Assembly (NCBI GenBank): GCA_016235345.1
Contig: JACRLG010000028.1
Coordinates: 64,001-128,000 of the forward strand
DNA length: 64,000 nucleotides
Source of the DNA: Deltaproteobacteria bacterium
Lineage (GTDB): Bacteria > Desulfobacterota > Desulfobacteria > Desulfobacterales > Desulfatibacillaceae
Direction: 5' to 3'
Below the pieces are notes generated by a model. That model searched no databases. It worked only from the letters and a program-made list of their open reading frames with translations, and was not told the DNA's origin. Each line of letters opens with the position of its first letter. The stretch's first letter is position 1. Positions 26,624 to 40,400 of the stretch are shown here, one piece after another. A program made the position numbers and the translations under genes.

Positions 26624-27586
26624 TTAGGTTGCCTGAAATAAATCAGAAGAATCGGGCAGGGGGCTTTTCCGGGCGAAATCAAACGCCGCCCCTATTTCGG
26701 CGGCGGTTTCATTTTCCATGCGGGAAAAGACGTCCGAATCCACGCCCTGCTTCACAAGCCGCCTTTTTAGCCTTTGAACCGGACACCGGCGTTTCCAGCG
26801 CACAAGCTCCTTTTGGTCGCGGTAGCCTTCAACATCCCAGTCGGCAGGCCCGGCGTGCCCGGCTATTCTGTAGGTTACGCACTCCATGAAGGACGGCCCT
26901 TGACCCGCTCTGGCTCTTTTCACAGCCCTTTCCGCCAAGGCCAAAACCGCTACTGCGTCGTTGCCGTCTATACTTGAGGCCTTCAGGAGCCTTTTGTCCA
27001 CGCCCTTCAAAAACACGCTGGGGGCGGCCTGGCGGGCGGAAACCTTCGAGCACACCGAAAAGCCGTTGTTTTCCAGCACGTAGATTATGGGGAGCTTTTT
27101 CAAAACCGCGAAATTGACAGACTCGTAGAGCACCCCCTGGTCTGCGGCCCCGTCCCCGAAAAAGACCGCCGTCACCCGGCCGTCGCCCTTCATGCGGCTT
27201 GCAAGGGCAGCTCCCGTGGCGATGCCAAGGTTCCCGCCCACTATGGCGGAGCCGCCCATAAAGCCCGCGCCCCGGTCCACAAGGTGCATGGACCCGCCGA
27301 AGCCCCCGGAAGATCCGCCGCTTTTTCCGAAAAGCTCGGCCATCATGGCGTTCAGATCACCGCCCTTGGCCAGGTACGGCCCGTGGCAACGGTGAGTGGC
27401 GAATACCATGTCGGAAGGCGAAAGGGCCGCGCACACGCCCGCAGACACCGCCTCCTGGCCCGTTGAAAGGTGAACCGGTGTGGGCATGGAATTTTCGGGA
27501 TACTCGGCCTCTATTGCCTCGCTCACGCGCCTTATGCGAAGCATGGCGCGGAAAAGGCCCAGGGATTTTCGGGTATTGAGGCTCAT
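26624..27586 (-). CDS. 2-oxoacid dehydrogenase-type E1 alpha subunit (TPP-dependent)
   Basis: 320 residues. The TPP-binding motif is VFFGDGAADQGVLYESVNFA through IIYVLENNGFSVC (GDG...NN, about residues 140-175). Other family landmarks are HLSTGQEAVSAGVCAAL, THRCHGPYLAKGGD and GGSMHLVDRGAGFMGGSAIV, where the His-bearing segment lies near the active site. It belongs to the PdhA/AcoA class. It overlaps the nucleotidyltransferase gene upstream by four bases (ATGA-type), which indicates translational coupling. The pairing with sugar-nucleotide genes suggests a role in making a modified surface sugar or acyl group instead of central pyruvate metabolism; this is inference. Confidence 0.85.
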   Translation of the reverse strand: MSLNTRKSLGLFRAMLRIRRVSEAIEAEYPENSMPTPVHLSTGQEAVSAGVCAALSPSDMVFATHRCHGPYLAKGGDLNAMMAELFGKSGGSSGGFGGSMHLVDRGAGFMGGSAIVGGNLGIATGAALASRMKGDGRVTAVFFGDGAADQGVLYESVNFAVLKKLPIIYVLENNGFSVCSKVSARQAAPSVFLKGVDKRLLKASSIDGNDAVAVLALAERAVKRARAGQGPSFMECVTYRIAGHAGPADWDVEGYRDQKELVRWKRRCPVQRLKRRLVKQGVDSDVFSRMENETAAEIGAAFDFARKSPLPDSSDLFQAT

Positions 27587-28293
27587 GAAAAGCGCTCTTT
27601 GGCCAGAGAGTAGGTTTCGGGGGTGCCTATGTCCCAGAAACGGCCTTCGGTCCTGAATCCGTAGAAGCCTTTGCCCACGGCCTGAGGCAGGGTCTCGCGC
27701 TCCAGGGAGACCGGCCTTCCCGAAGGAATTTCCAGAAGAAAGTCGCGGCGGAAAAGATAGGCCCCGGCGCTGGCCCAGGAATCGCCCCCCTGCCCTGTTT
27801 CCGGCTTTTCGCTGAAGGCCGTCACTTGGCCTTCCCGGTCTGTTTCCACCCTGCCGCAGTTATCGGAATCAAGGGCTGGAACCAAAAGAAGCCCGGCGGA
27901 AGCTCCTGTGCTTTCAAACCAGCGGATGAAAGCGCCAAGGTCGGCGTCAACCAGGGTATCGCCGTTTACGGCCAGCAGGATGTCGCCTTCGGCCAGATCA
28001 AGGGCCGCGCGCAGGGCCCCTGCGGTGCCCAGGGGAGAGGGCTCCCGGCTGTAGTCTAGCGACATCGGGCCGAATCCGTTTCCGAGGCTATTTTCAACTG
28101 CGTCCGCCCCGAAGCCCGTGCAGATAAACGCCCGGCAAATCCCGGCGGCGGCGAGCCTCTCAAGAACAAGGGCGATGAATGGCCGACCCGCCACCGGGGC
28201 CAGGACCTTGGGTAAGCCTTCGGGAAGCGCGGCGCGGAGCCTGGTTCCGGCTCCCCCGGCAAGGATAAGGGCTGTGATTCGGTACGGGTCCAA
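27583..28293 (-). CDS. Sugar-phosphate nucleotidyltransferase
   Basis: 236 residues. N-terminal ALILAGGAGTRLRAALPEGL followed by PKVLAPVAGRPFI is the NTP-transferase signature, with the catalytic-metal Asp in LAVNGDTLVDADLGAF. The C-terminal GFRTEGRFWDIGTPETY matches the mannose-1-phosphate guanylyltransferase / heptose-phosphate nucleotidyltransferase (HddC-like) group. It makes an NDP-sugar from NTP and sugar 1-phosphate. It starts with TTG at 28293 preceded by GGGAGAGG; the epimerase gene lies 32 bp upstream and E1 alpha overlaps its end. The exact sugar is unknown. Confidence 0.8.
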   Translation of the reverse strand: MDPYRITALILAGGAGTRLRAALPEGLPKVLAPVAGRPFIALVLERLAAAGICRAFICTGFGADAVENSLGNGFGPMSLDYSREPSPLGTAGALRAALDLAEGDILLAVNGDTLVDADLGAFIRWFESTGASAGLLLVPALDSDNCGRVETDREGQVTAFSEKPETGQGGDSWASAGAYLFRRDFLLEIPSGRPVSLERETLPQAVGKGFYGFRTEGRFWDIGTPETYSLAKERFS

Positions 28294-28325
28294 AAGCCTC
28301 TCCCGGCTAAAATTCGCCCCGCCGC

Positions 28326-30694
<2,369 letters not shown>

Positions 30695-30712
30695 TACAGA
30701 TTGCCTTTTTTC

Positions 30713-30789
30713 GGGGGCGTAGTACAGTTGGTTAGTACGCCGGCCTGTCACGCCGGAGGTCGCGAGTTCGAGTCTCGTCGCTCCCGCCA
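30713..30789 (+). tRNA. tRNA-Asp (anticodon GUC)
   Basis: Acceptor GGGGGCG with CGCTCCC, discriminator G, CCA encoded (30787-30789). Anticodon arm CCGGC-CTGTCAC-GCCGG gives GUC. T-arm GCGAG-TTCGAGT-CTCGT. It lies 18 bp after tRNA-Val, so the two form one transcript. Confidence 0.95.
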
Positions 30790-30797
30790 TTTAAATC

Positions 30798-30834
30798 AAG
30801 GGGTTGCATCCGAAAAGGTGCGGCCCCTTTTGCT
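30798..30834 (+). terminator. Terminator after the tRNA pair
   Basis: AAGGGG...GCATCC, AAAA loop, GGTGC...CCCCTTTTG: an imperfect stem ending in T-rich sequence nine bases after tRNA-Asp. Confidence 0.65.
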
Positions 30835-30900
30835 TTGGTTGCGTGAAAACTGCCTGAATTTCAAATAAAATTTAAAATACATTTTGAGGCTTTCCTTCAG

Positions 30901-30935
30901 AAGGCTGCCGATTCTTTCGGCAGCCTTTTTTTGTT
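30901..30935 (+). terminator. Second terminator in the tRNA-DUF11 interval
   Basis: AAGGCTGCCG, ATTCTTT loop, CGGCAGCCTT followed by TTTTT. A strong stem with U-tract. Confidence 0.85.
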
Positions 30936-31324
30936 GTTGCGTACCAAAACGGTACAGATACAACCAGCTATTATTTATAAGTATTTTATCTGAGGCGATT
31001 TTTTTTGTACCAGAATAGAACATTTTTGATGCTAATTTTTGCGGGCCTTTTTTTATACATACTATTTTTATATTAAATATCAAATAGTTATATCCAAGAT
31101 GCTTGTCGGCATGTTTTTTGCTTTATTTAGTAAGCGTTCTCAAAATTTGGACTTCAAATCTCCATGCCGCTTTTCGTCTGACCTAATCAGCATGGCTGTA
31201 CGGCAACTGCAACCTAAAAACAGGAGAATACGCAAGACAGAGGAAAGGAAGACCCACCGAGCCAATACAAGGCAAAACCAAGCCAATTAGCATCAACCAC
31301 ACGAAACAAGGAAAGGAAAGAGAT
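30936..31324 (+). other. AT-rich leader of the surface-protein locus
   Basis: About 390 bases without a gene. The first half is AT-rich and is the probable promoter region of the surface-protein genes; the second half is the leader, ending in GGAAAGGAAAG before the ATG at 31325. I saw no convincing riboswitch fold and no clear -35/-10 pair. Confidence 0.4.
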
Positions 31325-34300
31325 ATGCCACGGAAGCATGTTTTAAGGGCTGGCATGATTTTGGTCCTAGCGCTGGGACTTATCCTGCCGATGTTTTCAA
31401 GCCGTTCCCAGGCTGCAATGACGCCTGCCGACACGGTTATAGGAAACGCGGCGACGGCCATTTACCGCGACCAGAGCAACAACGACTACACCACCACCTC
31501 CAACATCGTCCAGTCCGTGGTACTGGAAGTCTGCGGGCTCGATGTATCCCCCTCAGGCCCCACACCCTTGCGGGCGACCCCCGGCCAGAGCATTTATGTT
31601 CCCATAATAGTCACCAACATGGGAAACGGCCTGAACACCTTCAACCTGGCCACCGGCGGCCTTGGAACATACTCCAAGAGCATTTACTTGGACGCCAACG
31701 GAAACGGCGTGGTTGATCCGGCCGAGTCCGCAGGCATCGCCAGCGTGACCCTCAACATGGGCGCAAGCGCCAACATCATAGTGGGCATAACCGTTCCCCC
31801 GGCTGCCGCCCCCGGCGACACCGACGTAAGCAACATTACCGCCACCGGAACCGCTCCTGCCGGATGCTCCGACACCTCCGGCGATTTCACCGTCACAGTG
31901 GTCAACGACGCAGTGATCACCGTCAGCAAGGCAGTGGACAAGAACACGGCCCTTCCTGGCGAAACCCTGACCTACTCGTTCAGGTTCAAGAACGTGGGTT
32001 CCAAGCCCGTTTATTCCCGCGCGGGAGTCAACGGCTACGACATTGACGCCGCAACCGTTGACGGCGTGATGCTGTACGATCAGCTTCCCTCCGGCGCTTC
32101 GTACGTTGCGGCTTCCGCATCGGGAACACCGGCGGCCAACCCCAACGGATACCCCATTTACTCCGCAAACGGCACGAACTGGTTCACTGCGGAAGGCGCA
32201 GTTGTGGGCACGATAACCTACGTGGCCTATTTCATGCCGGACGGCACTCCGGGCAACGGCACCAGCGAAACCGTTCTGGACGTTGACCAGCAGGGAACCT
32301 TCACCTATCAGGTGACGGTTAATAGCCCCTTCGCCGAGGCTGACGGCGAAATCAACAACACGGCGGCCTTCTATTATAACACCTTTACCGCCACGCTCCA
32401 GACGGTCTTCACCAACGAGGTAATAACCACCATCCCGGCCAACGCCACTTCCGACATCGCGGTCAGCCACAGGGTTGTTGATCCCTACACCAACGTGGAG
32501 GAAGACGCGGCCCTCAACTACCAGAACGACAACACGGCGGCCCTGGTTCCCGCAGGAAGCTGGGTCGAGTTCACCCACTCCCTGGCCAACCGCGACGCCA
32601 TCAACAGCGACCTGATCGACCTTTCGGCTATCAACGTGCCCGCAGGCTGGCTGGTTGAGTTCTGGAACGCCAACGGAACAGCCAAGCTCATAGACACCGA
32701 CGGATCGGGAAACGTTGACCTTGGGACCATCGCCCCCCAGACCAGGGTTGATTTCATGGTAAAAGCCTGGGTGCCCGCTGCCGCTTCAGGCGGTCCCTAT
32801 TTCTTCGACATCCAGGCCACCAGCGGCAACAAGCCCGCTGAAATCGACCTTTCCCGCGACAACGTAACGGCGGTTCTTTCCGTTGACGTTGACATCGCTC
32901 AGTACGCCGACGCGGGCGACGCCACCGACGAGCCTTCGGACGGCGACACCAACGGCGCGAACGACGCCGACGACATCCTCGCCGCCGAAACCAGCGCGGT
33001 ACTGCCCGGAAGCACGGCTTCTTACAGGCTTCAGGTGGTCAACATCGGCGGATCGTCAGATTCATACGCCTTGAACGTTTCCGGCAACCCCGCAGGAACC
33101 GTCGCCAAGTTTTATTCCGATCTGAACAACGACGGCGATCACGCTGACGCAGGCGAAGCCGAAATCACCGACACCCCGCTTCTTGGCGGAACCGTGGTAA
33201 GGGTTGCAGGCGTTTTTGGCGGCGGCAACACCACCTTCACCGTTTACGGGGTGGCCAACTTCGTGGCCGGAGATGTCATCCGCCTGAACAAGACCGTGAC
33301 TGCAACCATTTTGAGCGTTGACGCAGTCAACAAGACCATAACCGTTGCAGGCGACCAGACCGCCAACACGGACGCCGGGGACCTTGTATCGGAATCCTAC
33401 AGCGTGATCATGGAAGTGGCAACCACTCCCACCACGCCGCCTTCCGTCAACAACCTGGTGGTCGCAGCCATTTCCAACACCAGCGGCACCGTAGACAACA
33501 TGGACGTGTATTTCGAGGTTCTGGAAGTCTGCTCGGTTGCGGTAAATCCCAACAGCTCCGACCAGATCCCGGCCACGGGCACCACCACCTACATCCACAC
33601 CGTGACCAACTCCGGAAACTCCACCAAGTACGTCAAAATCGACCTTAACATGGCGGGCCTCGGCCTCACCTACCTCTTCCTGGCGGAAGGGGCCAACTGG
33701 AAGGCCTTCGGCGTTGACGGACTTGCCGGAACCGGTGACGACGTTGCTCTGGCTGACGGCGACACCGCCGCCGTGGGCACCGTATTCATCCAGCTTGCGG
33801 CAGGAGCTTCGGCCAATTTCAAGATCAAGGTCTTCGCCCCCGCCGGAACCGCGCCCGGATTGGTGGAAAGCGCCAACATTCAGGCAGTGGCATCCTCGGA
33901 CGGCGATTTCACCACCCTTGGCGACCAGTGCTCGGATACCGCATCCGAAACCACCACGGTCATCGAAGGCTTCCTCCAGGTCACCAAGGCCAGAACGCAT
34001 CTTGATGTCGCATACATAGGCGTCATACCCTCACCAGGCGACGAGATCGTCTACTCGCTAACCTACAAGAACATAGGTCAGCAGACCGCAGTGGCCTGCG
34101 TGATCACGGACCAGATCCCCGACCACACCACTTACGTGGCAGGCTCCCTTTACATTGACGTCAACTGCGACGGCCTCATCGACGGCGGAGACACCCTCCT
34201 TACCGACGGTTCCGGCGACGACACCGCAGAATACGACGGCGTCAACAACATGGTGCGCTTCCGCGTGGGCGCAGGCGCTGACGCCGCAAACGGCGGCAGC

Positions 34301-34351
34301 CTTGCCCCCGGCGCGCAGGGCTGCGTGCTGTTCAAGGTGCTGATCCAGTAG
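31325..34351 (+). CDS. Exported DUF11-repeat surface protein
   Basis: 1008 residues. The signal peptide covers residues 1-30 (core MILVLALGLILPMF, ending SQA). The first mature domain (GNAATAIYRDQSNNDYTTTS onward, about 36-110) is shared with the next gene's product. DUF11-type Ig-like repeats follow (for example ITVSKAVDKNTALPGETLTY, LYDQLPSGASYVAA and the C-terminal VTKARTHLDVAYIGVIPSPG). Several Asp-rich loops look like calcium sites: DANGNGVVDPAE (about 122), DLNNDGDHADAGE (about 598) and DVNCDGLIDGGD (about 944). No membrane anchor or LPXTG is present, so it is secreted or held by partners. GGAAAG precedes the ATG. First of four same-strand exported proteins. Confidence 0.75.
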   Translation: MPRKHVLRAGMILVLALGLILPMFSSRSQAAMTPADTVIGNAATAIYRDQSNNDYTTTSNIVQSVVLEVCGLDVSPSGPTPLRATPGQSIYVPIIVTNMGNGLNTFNLATGGLGTYSKSIYLDANGNGVVDPAESAGIASVTLNMGASANIIVGITVPPAAAPGDTDVSNITATGTAPAGCSDTSGDFTVTVVNDAVITVSKAVDKNTALPGETLTYSFRFKNVGSKPVYSRAGVNGYDIDAATVDGVMLYDQLPSGASYVAASASGTPAANPNGYPIYSANGTNWFTAEGAVVGTITYVAYFMPDGTPGNGTSETVLDVDQQGTFTYQVTVNSPFAEADGEINNTAAFYYNTFTATLQTVFTNEVITTIPANATSDIAVSHRVVDPYTNVEEDAALNYQNDNTAALVPAGSWVEFTHSLANRDAINSDLIDLSAINVPAGWLVEFWNANGTAKLIDTDGSGNVDLGTIAPQTRVDFMVKAWVPAAASGGPYFFDIQATSGNKPAEIDLSRDNVTAVLSVDVDIAQYADAGDATDEPSDGDTNGANDADDILAAETSAVLPGSTASYRLQVVNIGGSSDSYALNVSGNPAGTVAKFYSDLNNDGDHADAGEAEITDTPLLGGTVVRVAGVFGGGNTTFTVYGVANFVAGDVIRLNKTVTATILSVDAVNKTITVAGDQTANTDAGDLVSESYSVIMEVATTPTTPPSVNNLVVAAISNTSGTVDNMDVYFEVLEVCSVAVNPNSSDQIPATGTTTYIHTVTNSGNSTKYVKIDLNMAGLGLTYLFLAEGANWKAFGVDGLAGTGDDVALADGDTAAVGTVFIQLAAGASANFKIKVFAPAGTAPGLVESANIQAVASSDGDFTTLGDQCSDTASETTTVIEGFLQVTKARTHLDVAYIGVIPSPGDEIVYSLTYKNIGQQTAVACVITDQIPDHTTYVAGSLYIDVNCDGLIDGGDTLLTDGSGDDTAEYDGVNNMVRFRVGAGADAANGGSLAPGAQGCVLFKVLIQ

Positions 34352-34443
34352 GAAAGTGACAGTGCTGATCGTTTAACAACAACCATTCCGGGCGTCTTCC
34401 TTGGTGGAGACGCCCGGAAACCCAAAAAGGCGTTTTGGCAGGC

Positions 34444-37400
34444 ATGGCAAGGGCTAATACCACATTCCAGGGAAAGCTGATCAGGGCAATACTGGCGATA
34501 GCCTGTGTCGCCGCCCTGGTTTCGCCCTCCAATGCCGCCCAGACAACCATAACCAACAGGGCTTCCGCCACTTACAAAGATGCAAACAACTCGCCATACA
34601 CAGCGCTTTCCAACCAGGTCAGCGACCAGGTGGCGACTGTTTACGGAATTTCAATTTCGCCGGACGGCACGGCGGCCAACCCCGGAAGAACAATTACAGT
34701 CTCTCCGGCGTCAGTTGTACACATCCCCTATACATTGGAAAATACAGGCAGCGGCGACGATTCCTATCAACTCGACCTGAGCAACCTTCAGGGCGACGAT
34801 GGGAACATTTCCGGCCTCGCCCTTTACGTAGATATCAATCAGAACGGACGGGCGGACGCCCTTGAACCTGCCTACGACAATAACGCCCCCCCAGTGCTCG
34901 CTCCAGGCGGAGTGATTCACCTTGTGGCAATGGGACAGGCGCCCGCAGGGCTTGCGGGCGGCTTCATCCTTGTGAATCTTTCGGGTTTTTCAAACAATGA
35001 TCCAAATGCAAGCGACACTCAAAACGCCGCCAGGGTGGAGATATCAAACGAAGGATTGATGAGTGGCACAAAAAGCGCCGCGCCCGGCAACGTGAAACCG
35101 GGCGACACGGTGGCCTATACCATTATATTTGCCAGCGAAGGCGCAAGCCCGGTTAAGGCTGCGTCCTTTAACATTGATATTGACGGTAACGGGGTCGCGG
35201 AAGCGAAAAGCGGCCTTCTGGTTTCAGACGCCCTGCCCCAGGGAACGGCCTTTTCAGCCGGAACCCTGGCTTTTGTTTCAAACATTGTCGGCTCCGCGCC
35301 CATTTACGAAGGCTCGGACGGCATGTGGCGGACGTCGTTTGCGGCCACGCCTCTTCCGGTAATCAAGGTTGGCCTTTTCCTGCCGGAAAACCCGCAAGGC
35401 ACAGCCTTCAACAATGGCGTTTCGGGAAGTCTTTCGTTCAGAGTCCTTGTTAATCCGGGTTTCGGAACCGGCGTTCTGGTCAACAAGGCCATAATCGATT
35501 ATGCCGGCGCTTCGGGGCCAAAAACCGCCGAAACCAACGAGACCATAGTTAACGTGGCGTCCCCGGCGAAGGTGGTGGCCGACGACACCGACGACAACGG
35601 CGCTCTTTCGGGTTCGGGCCAGGCCGATGACCCGGATGATCTCATGTCCGTGGATTTCGCCGCCAAGGGTTCCCAGGTGTCCTTTCTCAACGAGGCGGCC
35701 AACCTGGGAAGCGGGAATGACACCATTAATATTCTTTTCGATTCCGCAAAATCCCTCAACCTGCCTCAGGGGGCTGCGGTTGAATTTCGCAGCATTCAGG
35801 GACTGCCCCTCACAGACTCCGACGGCGACGGCAACCCCGATCTTGGAAGCCTCGCCCCCCAGGAACGCAAGAGCTTTTTTACAGTGCTTTCGCTTCCCGC
35901 AGGCGTCTCGGCCAGCGACATTTTGGTGGCCGTAAAGGCGGTGTCTGCTATTGATTCTTCGATTTCCGATCATACCTATGACTTTGTGGGCAGGGTTGAC
36001 ACGGTTGACGTCAAGGTGGAGGTGGGGGTAAGCGCCTCGGTCCAGATAGGGGCAACCACGGCCCTTGCCCGCCAGGCCCTGGTTAACGGCAAGATCACGG
36101 CCCACGAATACGACGCAGCCGGAAATTTCGTAAGGAGCAAGGTGTTTTTAACCGACGGCTCGGCGCTCATCAACCGCGACGCGGCAGGCAACGCCTATCC
36201 CCTCTACAACTGGCTGCGGGACGGCTTCTCCTACCGCACAACAATAGCCGAGGAGATCAACGGTTATTCCTACTACGGCACTCCCATTTTCTACCGGTCG
36301 GATTTCACCACGGTGACCAATCCGGGCGACGTGTTCACGCGAGGCGAGATAACGGTAAAAGTGCTCGTCGACGGCACCAAGCTCCTTATCGTTCCCCTCG
36401 ATCCAGCGGGCTATGTTTATGACGCCATAACCAACGCCAGGGTGGATGGAGCCTGCGTCACCTTCTACCGCTTTGACGGACCGGATTTCACCACTTATAC
36501 AAAGGTTGACCCGGCGCTTCTGGACATCTACCCCAACGGGCAGACCAGCCAGGAAAACAGCCAGCTTTCCGGGCCGTTCGACGCCGCAGGCCAGGTTGAC
36601 ACCGGAAAATCATCAGGCGCATTCGAGTTCCGCTTCACCAACTACAATCAGAACCTGGACGGCTGGTACTTTATCGAGACCACCTTCGACTGCGGCCTTC
36701 CAGGCTCCAGGCCCGATCTCGCCAAGACCTACGCGCCCGTGACGCTGAACCGGAACGCAATCTGGAATCCGGCGGACGGCAAGCCGTACAGGGGCGAGCG
36801 GTTCTATATTGATTCGGGCTTTCCGGGGGCCATCCTTTTAAGGGTGCCGCTTTATCCGGCAAGCCTGGAACCTTTGCGGGTGGAAAAGACCGTCAGCCCA
36901 GACAGCGCTGAAACCGGCGACATAATGACCTTCACAGTCAAGGTCAAAAACGCCGACCCGGACCATACGGTTTACGGGGTCGAAGTGTACGACATAATGC
37001 CGCGTGACGTGCGCTATGTTCCGGGCTCCACCAAAACGGACGGCAAGGCCGCGCAGGACCCCGAAATTTCTCCCCAAGGCGTGGGCCTTACCTGGAAGAT
37101 CGGGGAGATTGCGGCGGGAAAAACCATTTCCATTACCTACAAGGTAAGGGTGGCGGCGGGGGCCACGGACGGCAAGAAGGCCAACACCGCCAGGGCCGCC
37201 GGGTTCGCGGATCCGGGAAAAAGCCAGCAGGTGTCATCCAACGTGGCAACGGCCTTCTTCACCATCAAAAAGGACCTTTTCACCGACAGGGCCTTTATAA
37301 TCGGCAAGGTCTTTTCGGACGACAACGGCGACCGGATTCAAAACGGCGAAGAACAGGGGCTTTCCGGCGTAAAGATATACATGGAGGACGGGCGCTACGT

Positions 37401-40400
37401 CGTTACGGATTCCGAGGGCAAGTATCACATGGATAACATTGTCCCCGGCACCCACATTTTAAAGGTTGACCCTTCCACCCTGCCGCCCGGCTCCATCCTG
37501 GCCCCTCTGGACAACCGCAGCGGCAAGGAGCCCGGAACCGCCTTTGCCGACGTTTTTCCGGGCGATCTTTTCAAGGTCAATTTCCGGGTTGTGCCCAAGG
37601 CCTTTATCCCCGCCCTGTGCATAGACGGCGGAGACATTCCCGGAAAGCTTGTGGTTGCAAGGACCATTGCGGACGTTTTGGTGGACGCAGAGGGCAAGGT
37701 AAGGATCAAAAACCGGGTCGAGCTTAAAAACGCCTTCGGCTTTGCTCTCTATGAACTTGAATATAAGGAAAAATCACCTGAACTGCCCGGAAAGGGGACC
37801 GCAACGCTCAACGGCTCGCCCTTCGAGGACCCGTCAATATCGGCGGACGGATATTCCTGGAAACTTCCCCTTATTGAGCCGGGCCGCACCCTTCGCCTTG
37901 AATTCCTCTCCGATCTTCCGGCCAGGGAAGGAAAGGTGGAAGCCTCATGCGCCTTCAGGGCCGAGCCTGCCGGAAAGGATGTCGTCATCCCGGTTTCTGC
38001 GGATGCGGTTTTCTCCGTGGCCGCGCCCAGGGAATACAGGCTCTCCTTAAACTTTGCCCAGGGCTCGGACGAACTTTCTGCGGAAGCGAAAAAAAGCCTT
38101 GGGCCGGTGGTCCAGCATTTGCGCAAAAGCGGTTATTCCAAACTGTTGGTCGAGCTTGAAAAGGGTGCGCCTGTCAAGGGCAAAACCGCCCCGGACAGCC
38201 CGGAGCTTTCCCGCAGGCGGTCCGAATCGGTGGCCCGGTTCCTCAAGGAGTCTTTGCTTGACACTTCAAAGGTGGCAATAGGCTTTGGGGCGCCGCCCGC
38301 CGGGAACGAGCCGGAAAAGCCAGCCTCACGCAAAGATGCCGATCACGGCATTGAAATCAAGGTTCTTTCCATAGGCGCAGGCGCTGACACAAAAGAGATC
38401 GCCGTCGGCGACCAGATGGGCAAGGGCATCTACAGGCTGCGCCTGGGTTTTGTGAGCCAGTATCCGGTTGCCGAATTGAGCGACCCAAAACTTTTCGTGG
38501 GCTTTCCCGAAGGATTTTTCTACCTGGGCGGCACCGCCACAATAAACGGCGAGCCTGCGGCCCCGGTAAAAACCGAAAACTTTTTCACTGTCCCGGTTGA
38601 AGAAAAGCTCATTTCGGAGCCTGTTTATTTTGCCATGGATTTTCTTTCCTCCGGCGCGATCTCCTGGAAAAGCACTCCGGTCTGCGTCCTGGTCCGCACC
38701 AAAAACGGCAAGGTCGTGGTCATTGCCTCCAATATTTCCGATTCCGATCCTGCCGCATTGAAGCTCCTCACCCTTTACGAGGGCGGTGGCCAGGGCGGGG
38801 CACCGGCCCCGGAAGACCTGGAGAGACTCCGCAAGGCACAGCCTCCGGGAATTCTCTATCCCGAACCGGGCCAGACCAATGCCGGCTCGGCCACATCCAT
38901 AAAGATACGGATAGCCACAGGCTCCGGCCACAGGCTTCTGGTGAACGGAAAGGAAATCGGAAAAGAGAGGGTTGCCCAGTCTTCATCCGACAAGGCTCTG
39001 GGACTTGAAACAATTGAATATCTTGGCGTGCCGCTCGACAAGGCCGAAAACACCATCGAGCTTTTTTCGGGTGAAACCCTCCTGGACAGAAGGGTTCTCG
39101 TAAAGGGCGGCGAGGCCAGGAACCTTTCCTTTGAAATTTATCCCAAGCGCCCTCCCGCCGACGGCAAGAGCCCGGCCTACGTGGCCATAAGCCTTGTGGA
39201 CGCAGCGGGAAACCCGGTAAACGACGAGACATCCCTGACTGTAGCCGTTGACAGGGGGGACGTGTTCGACAAGGAAACCGGAAAATTCAAGCGCATGCCC
39301 GATGACGGCTTTGCAGTGAAAACGGTTGCAGGCAGGGCCGTGGTGAAACTATCCCCTGCTTCCACCACCGAAAGGCGTAGGCTAACGGTTAGTTACGGCG
39401 ACATCGAAAAAACCCTCGAAGTGGGATATTACCCGGAAAAACGCGAGCTAATCATGGTGGGCGGCCTGGAGGCCTGGGCAGGGTTCGGAAACGCCGAGCC
39501 GGAAAAACAGCCTGAATCGGGCGACATGCCATTCGATCATTCCAATGGCGGCACCGAAACCTACGGCAGGGCCTCCATTTTCGCAAAGGGCAGCAGGGAC
39601 GGCTTCACCGGCACCCTCCGCTACGACACCAGGGCCAACCCGGACGCCGACGTGCTTTTGATGGAAAACACGCCCGGAACCTCTGACAACAGGCTTTACC
39701 CGGTTTACGGGGACGACGCCGAGCAGTTTTTCGAGGCCAAAAGCGCCGAGCGGCTTTACTTGAAGGTGGAGCGCGACCTTTCCTACGCCATGTTCGGCGA
39801 CTACGCCACGGGCCTTGGAAGCGACCTTTCCTTCAACCGCTACCAGAGAACCTACAACGGCGGCCTAATAAACCTGGAGGATGAAAACCTTGGCTCGGCC
39901 CGCCTCTTCGTTTCCCGCAACCGCCAGTCCCTCGTAAGGGAAAACATCGAGGCGCGCGGGCTCTCAGGCCCATACAGGCTGCAAAACGCCGACATCACGC
40001 TTTATTCGGAAACCGTGGTCATCGAAACCCGCGACCGCCACCATCAAAGCGTGGTGATAAATGAAAAGACCATGAGCAGGAACTCCGATTACGACATCGA
40101 CTATGAATCGGGCGTTCTGCTGTTTCACGAGCCCATCGGCAGTTTTGATTCAACCTTCAACCCTCAGATCATAAGGGTTACCTACGAGACGAAAAACCTC
40201 GATGAAAACCGCTACGTCTACGGCGCAAGGCCCCAGGTCAAGTTCTTTTCGGGAAAGCTGAAACTTGGTCTTCTGGGAGTCGTGGAGGAACACGCCGTTT
40301 CGGACAAGAGCCAGGGCGGCGCGGACATCGTTTACGACGACGGAAAACACGTGAAGGTCATTGCCGAGCTTTCCACAACCGAGAGCTTCGACGCCGAAAC

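Noticed and set aside
30936-31324. Possible cyclic-di-GMP or other riboswitch before the surface-protein genes.
   Set aside because: I could not find the conserved cores of known classes nor a switching terminator next to the start codon.
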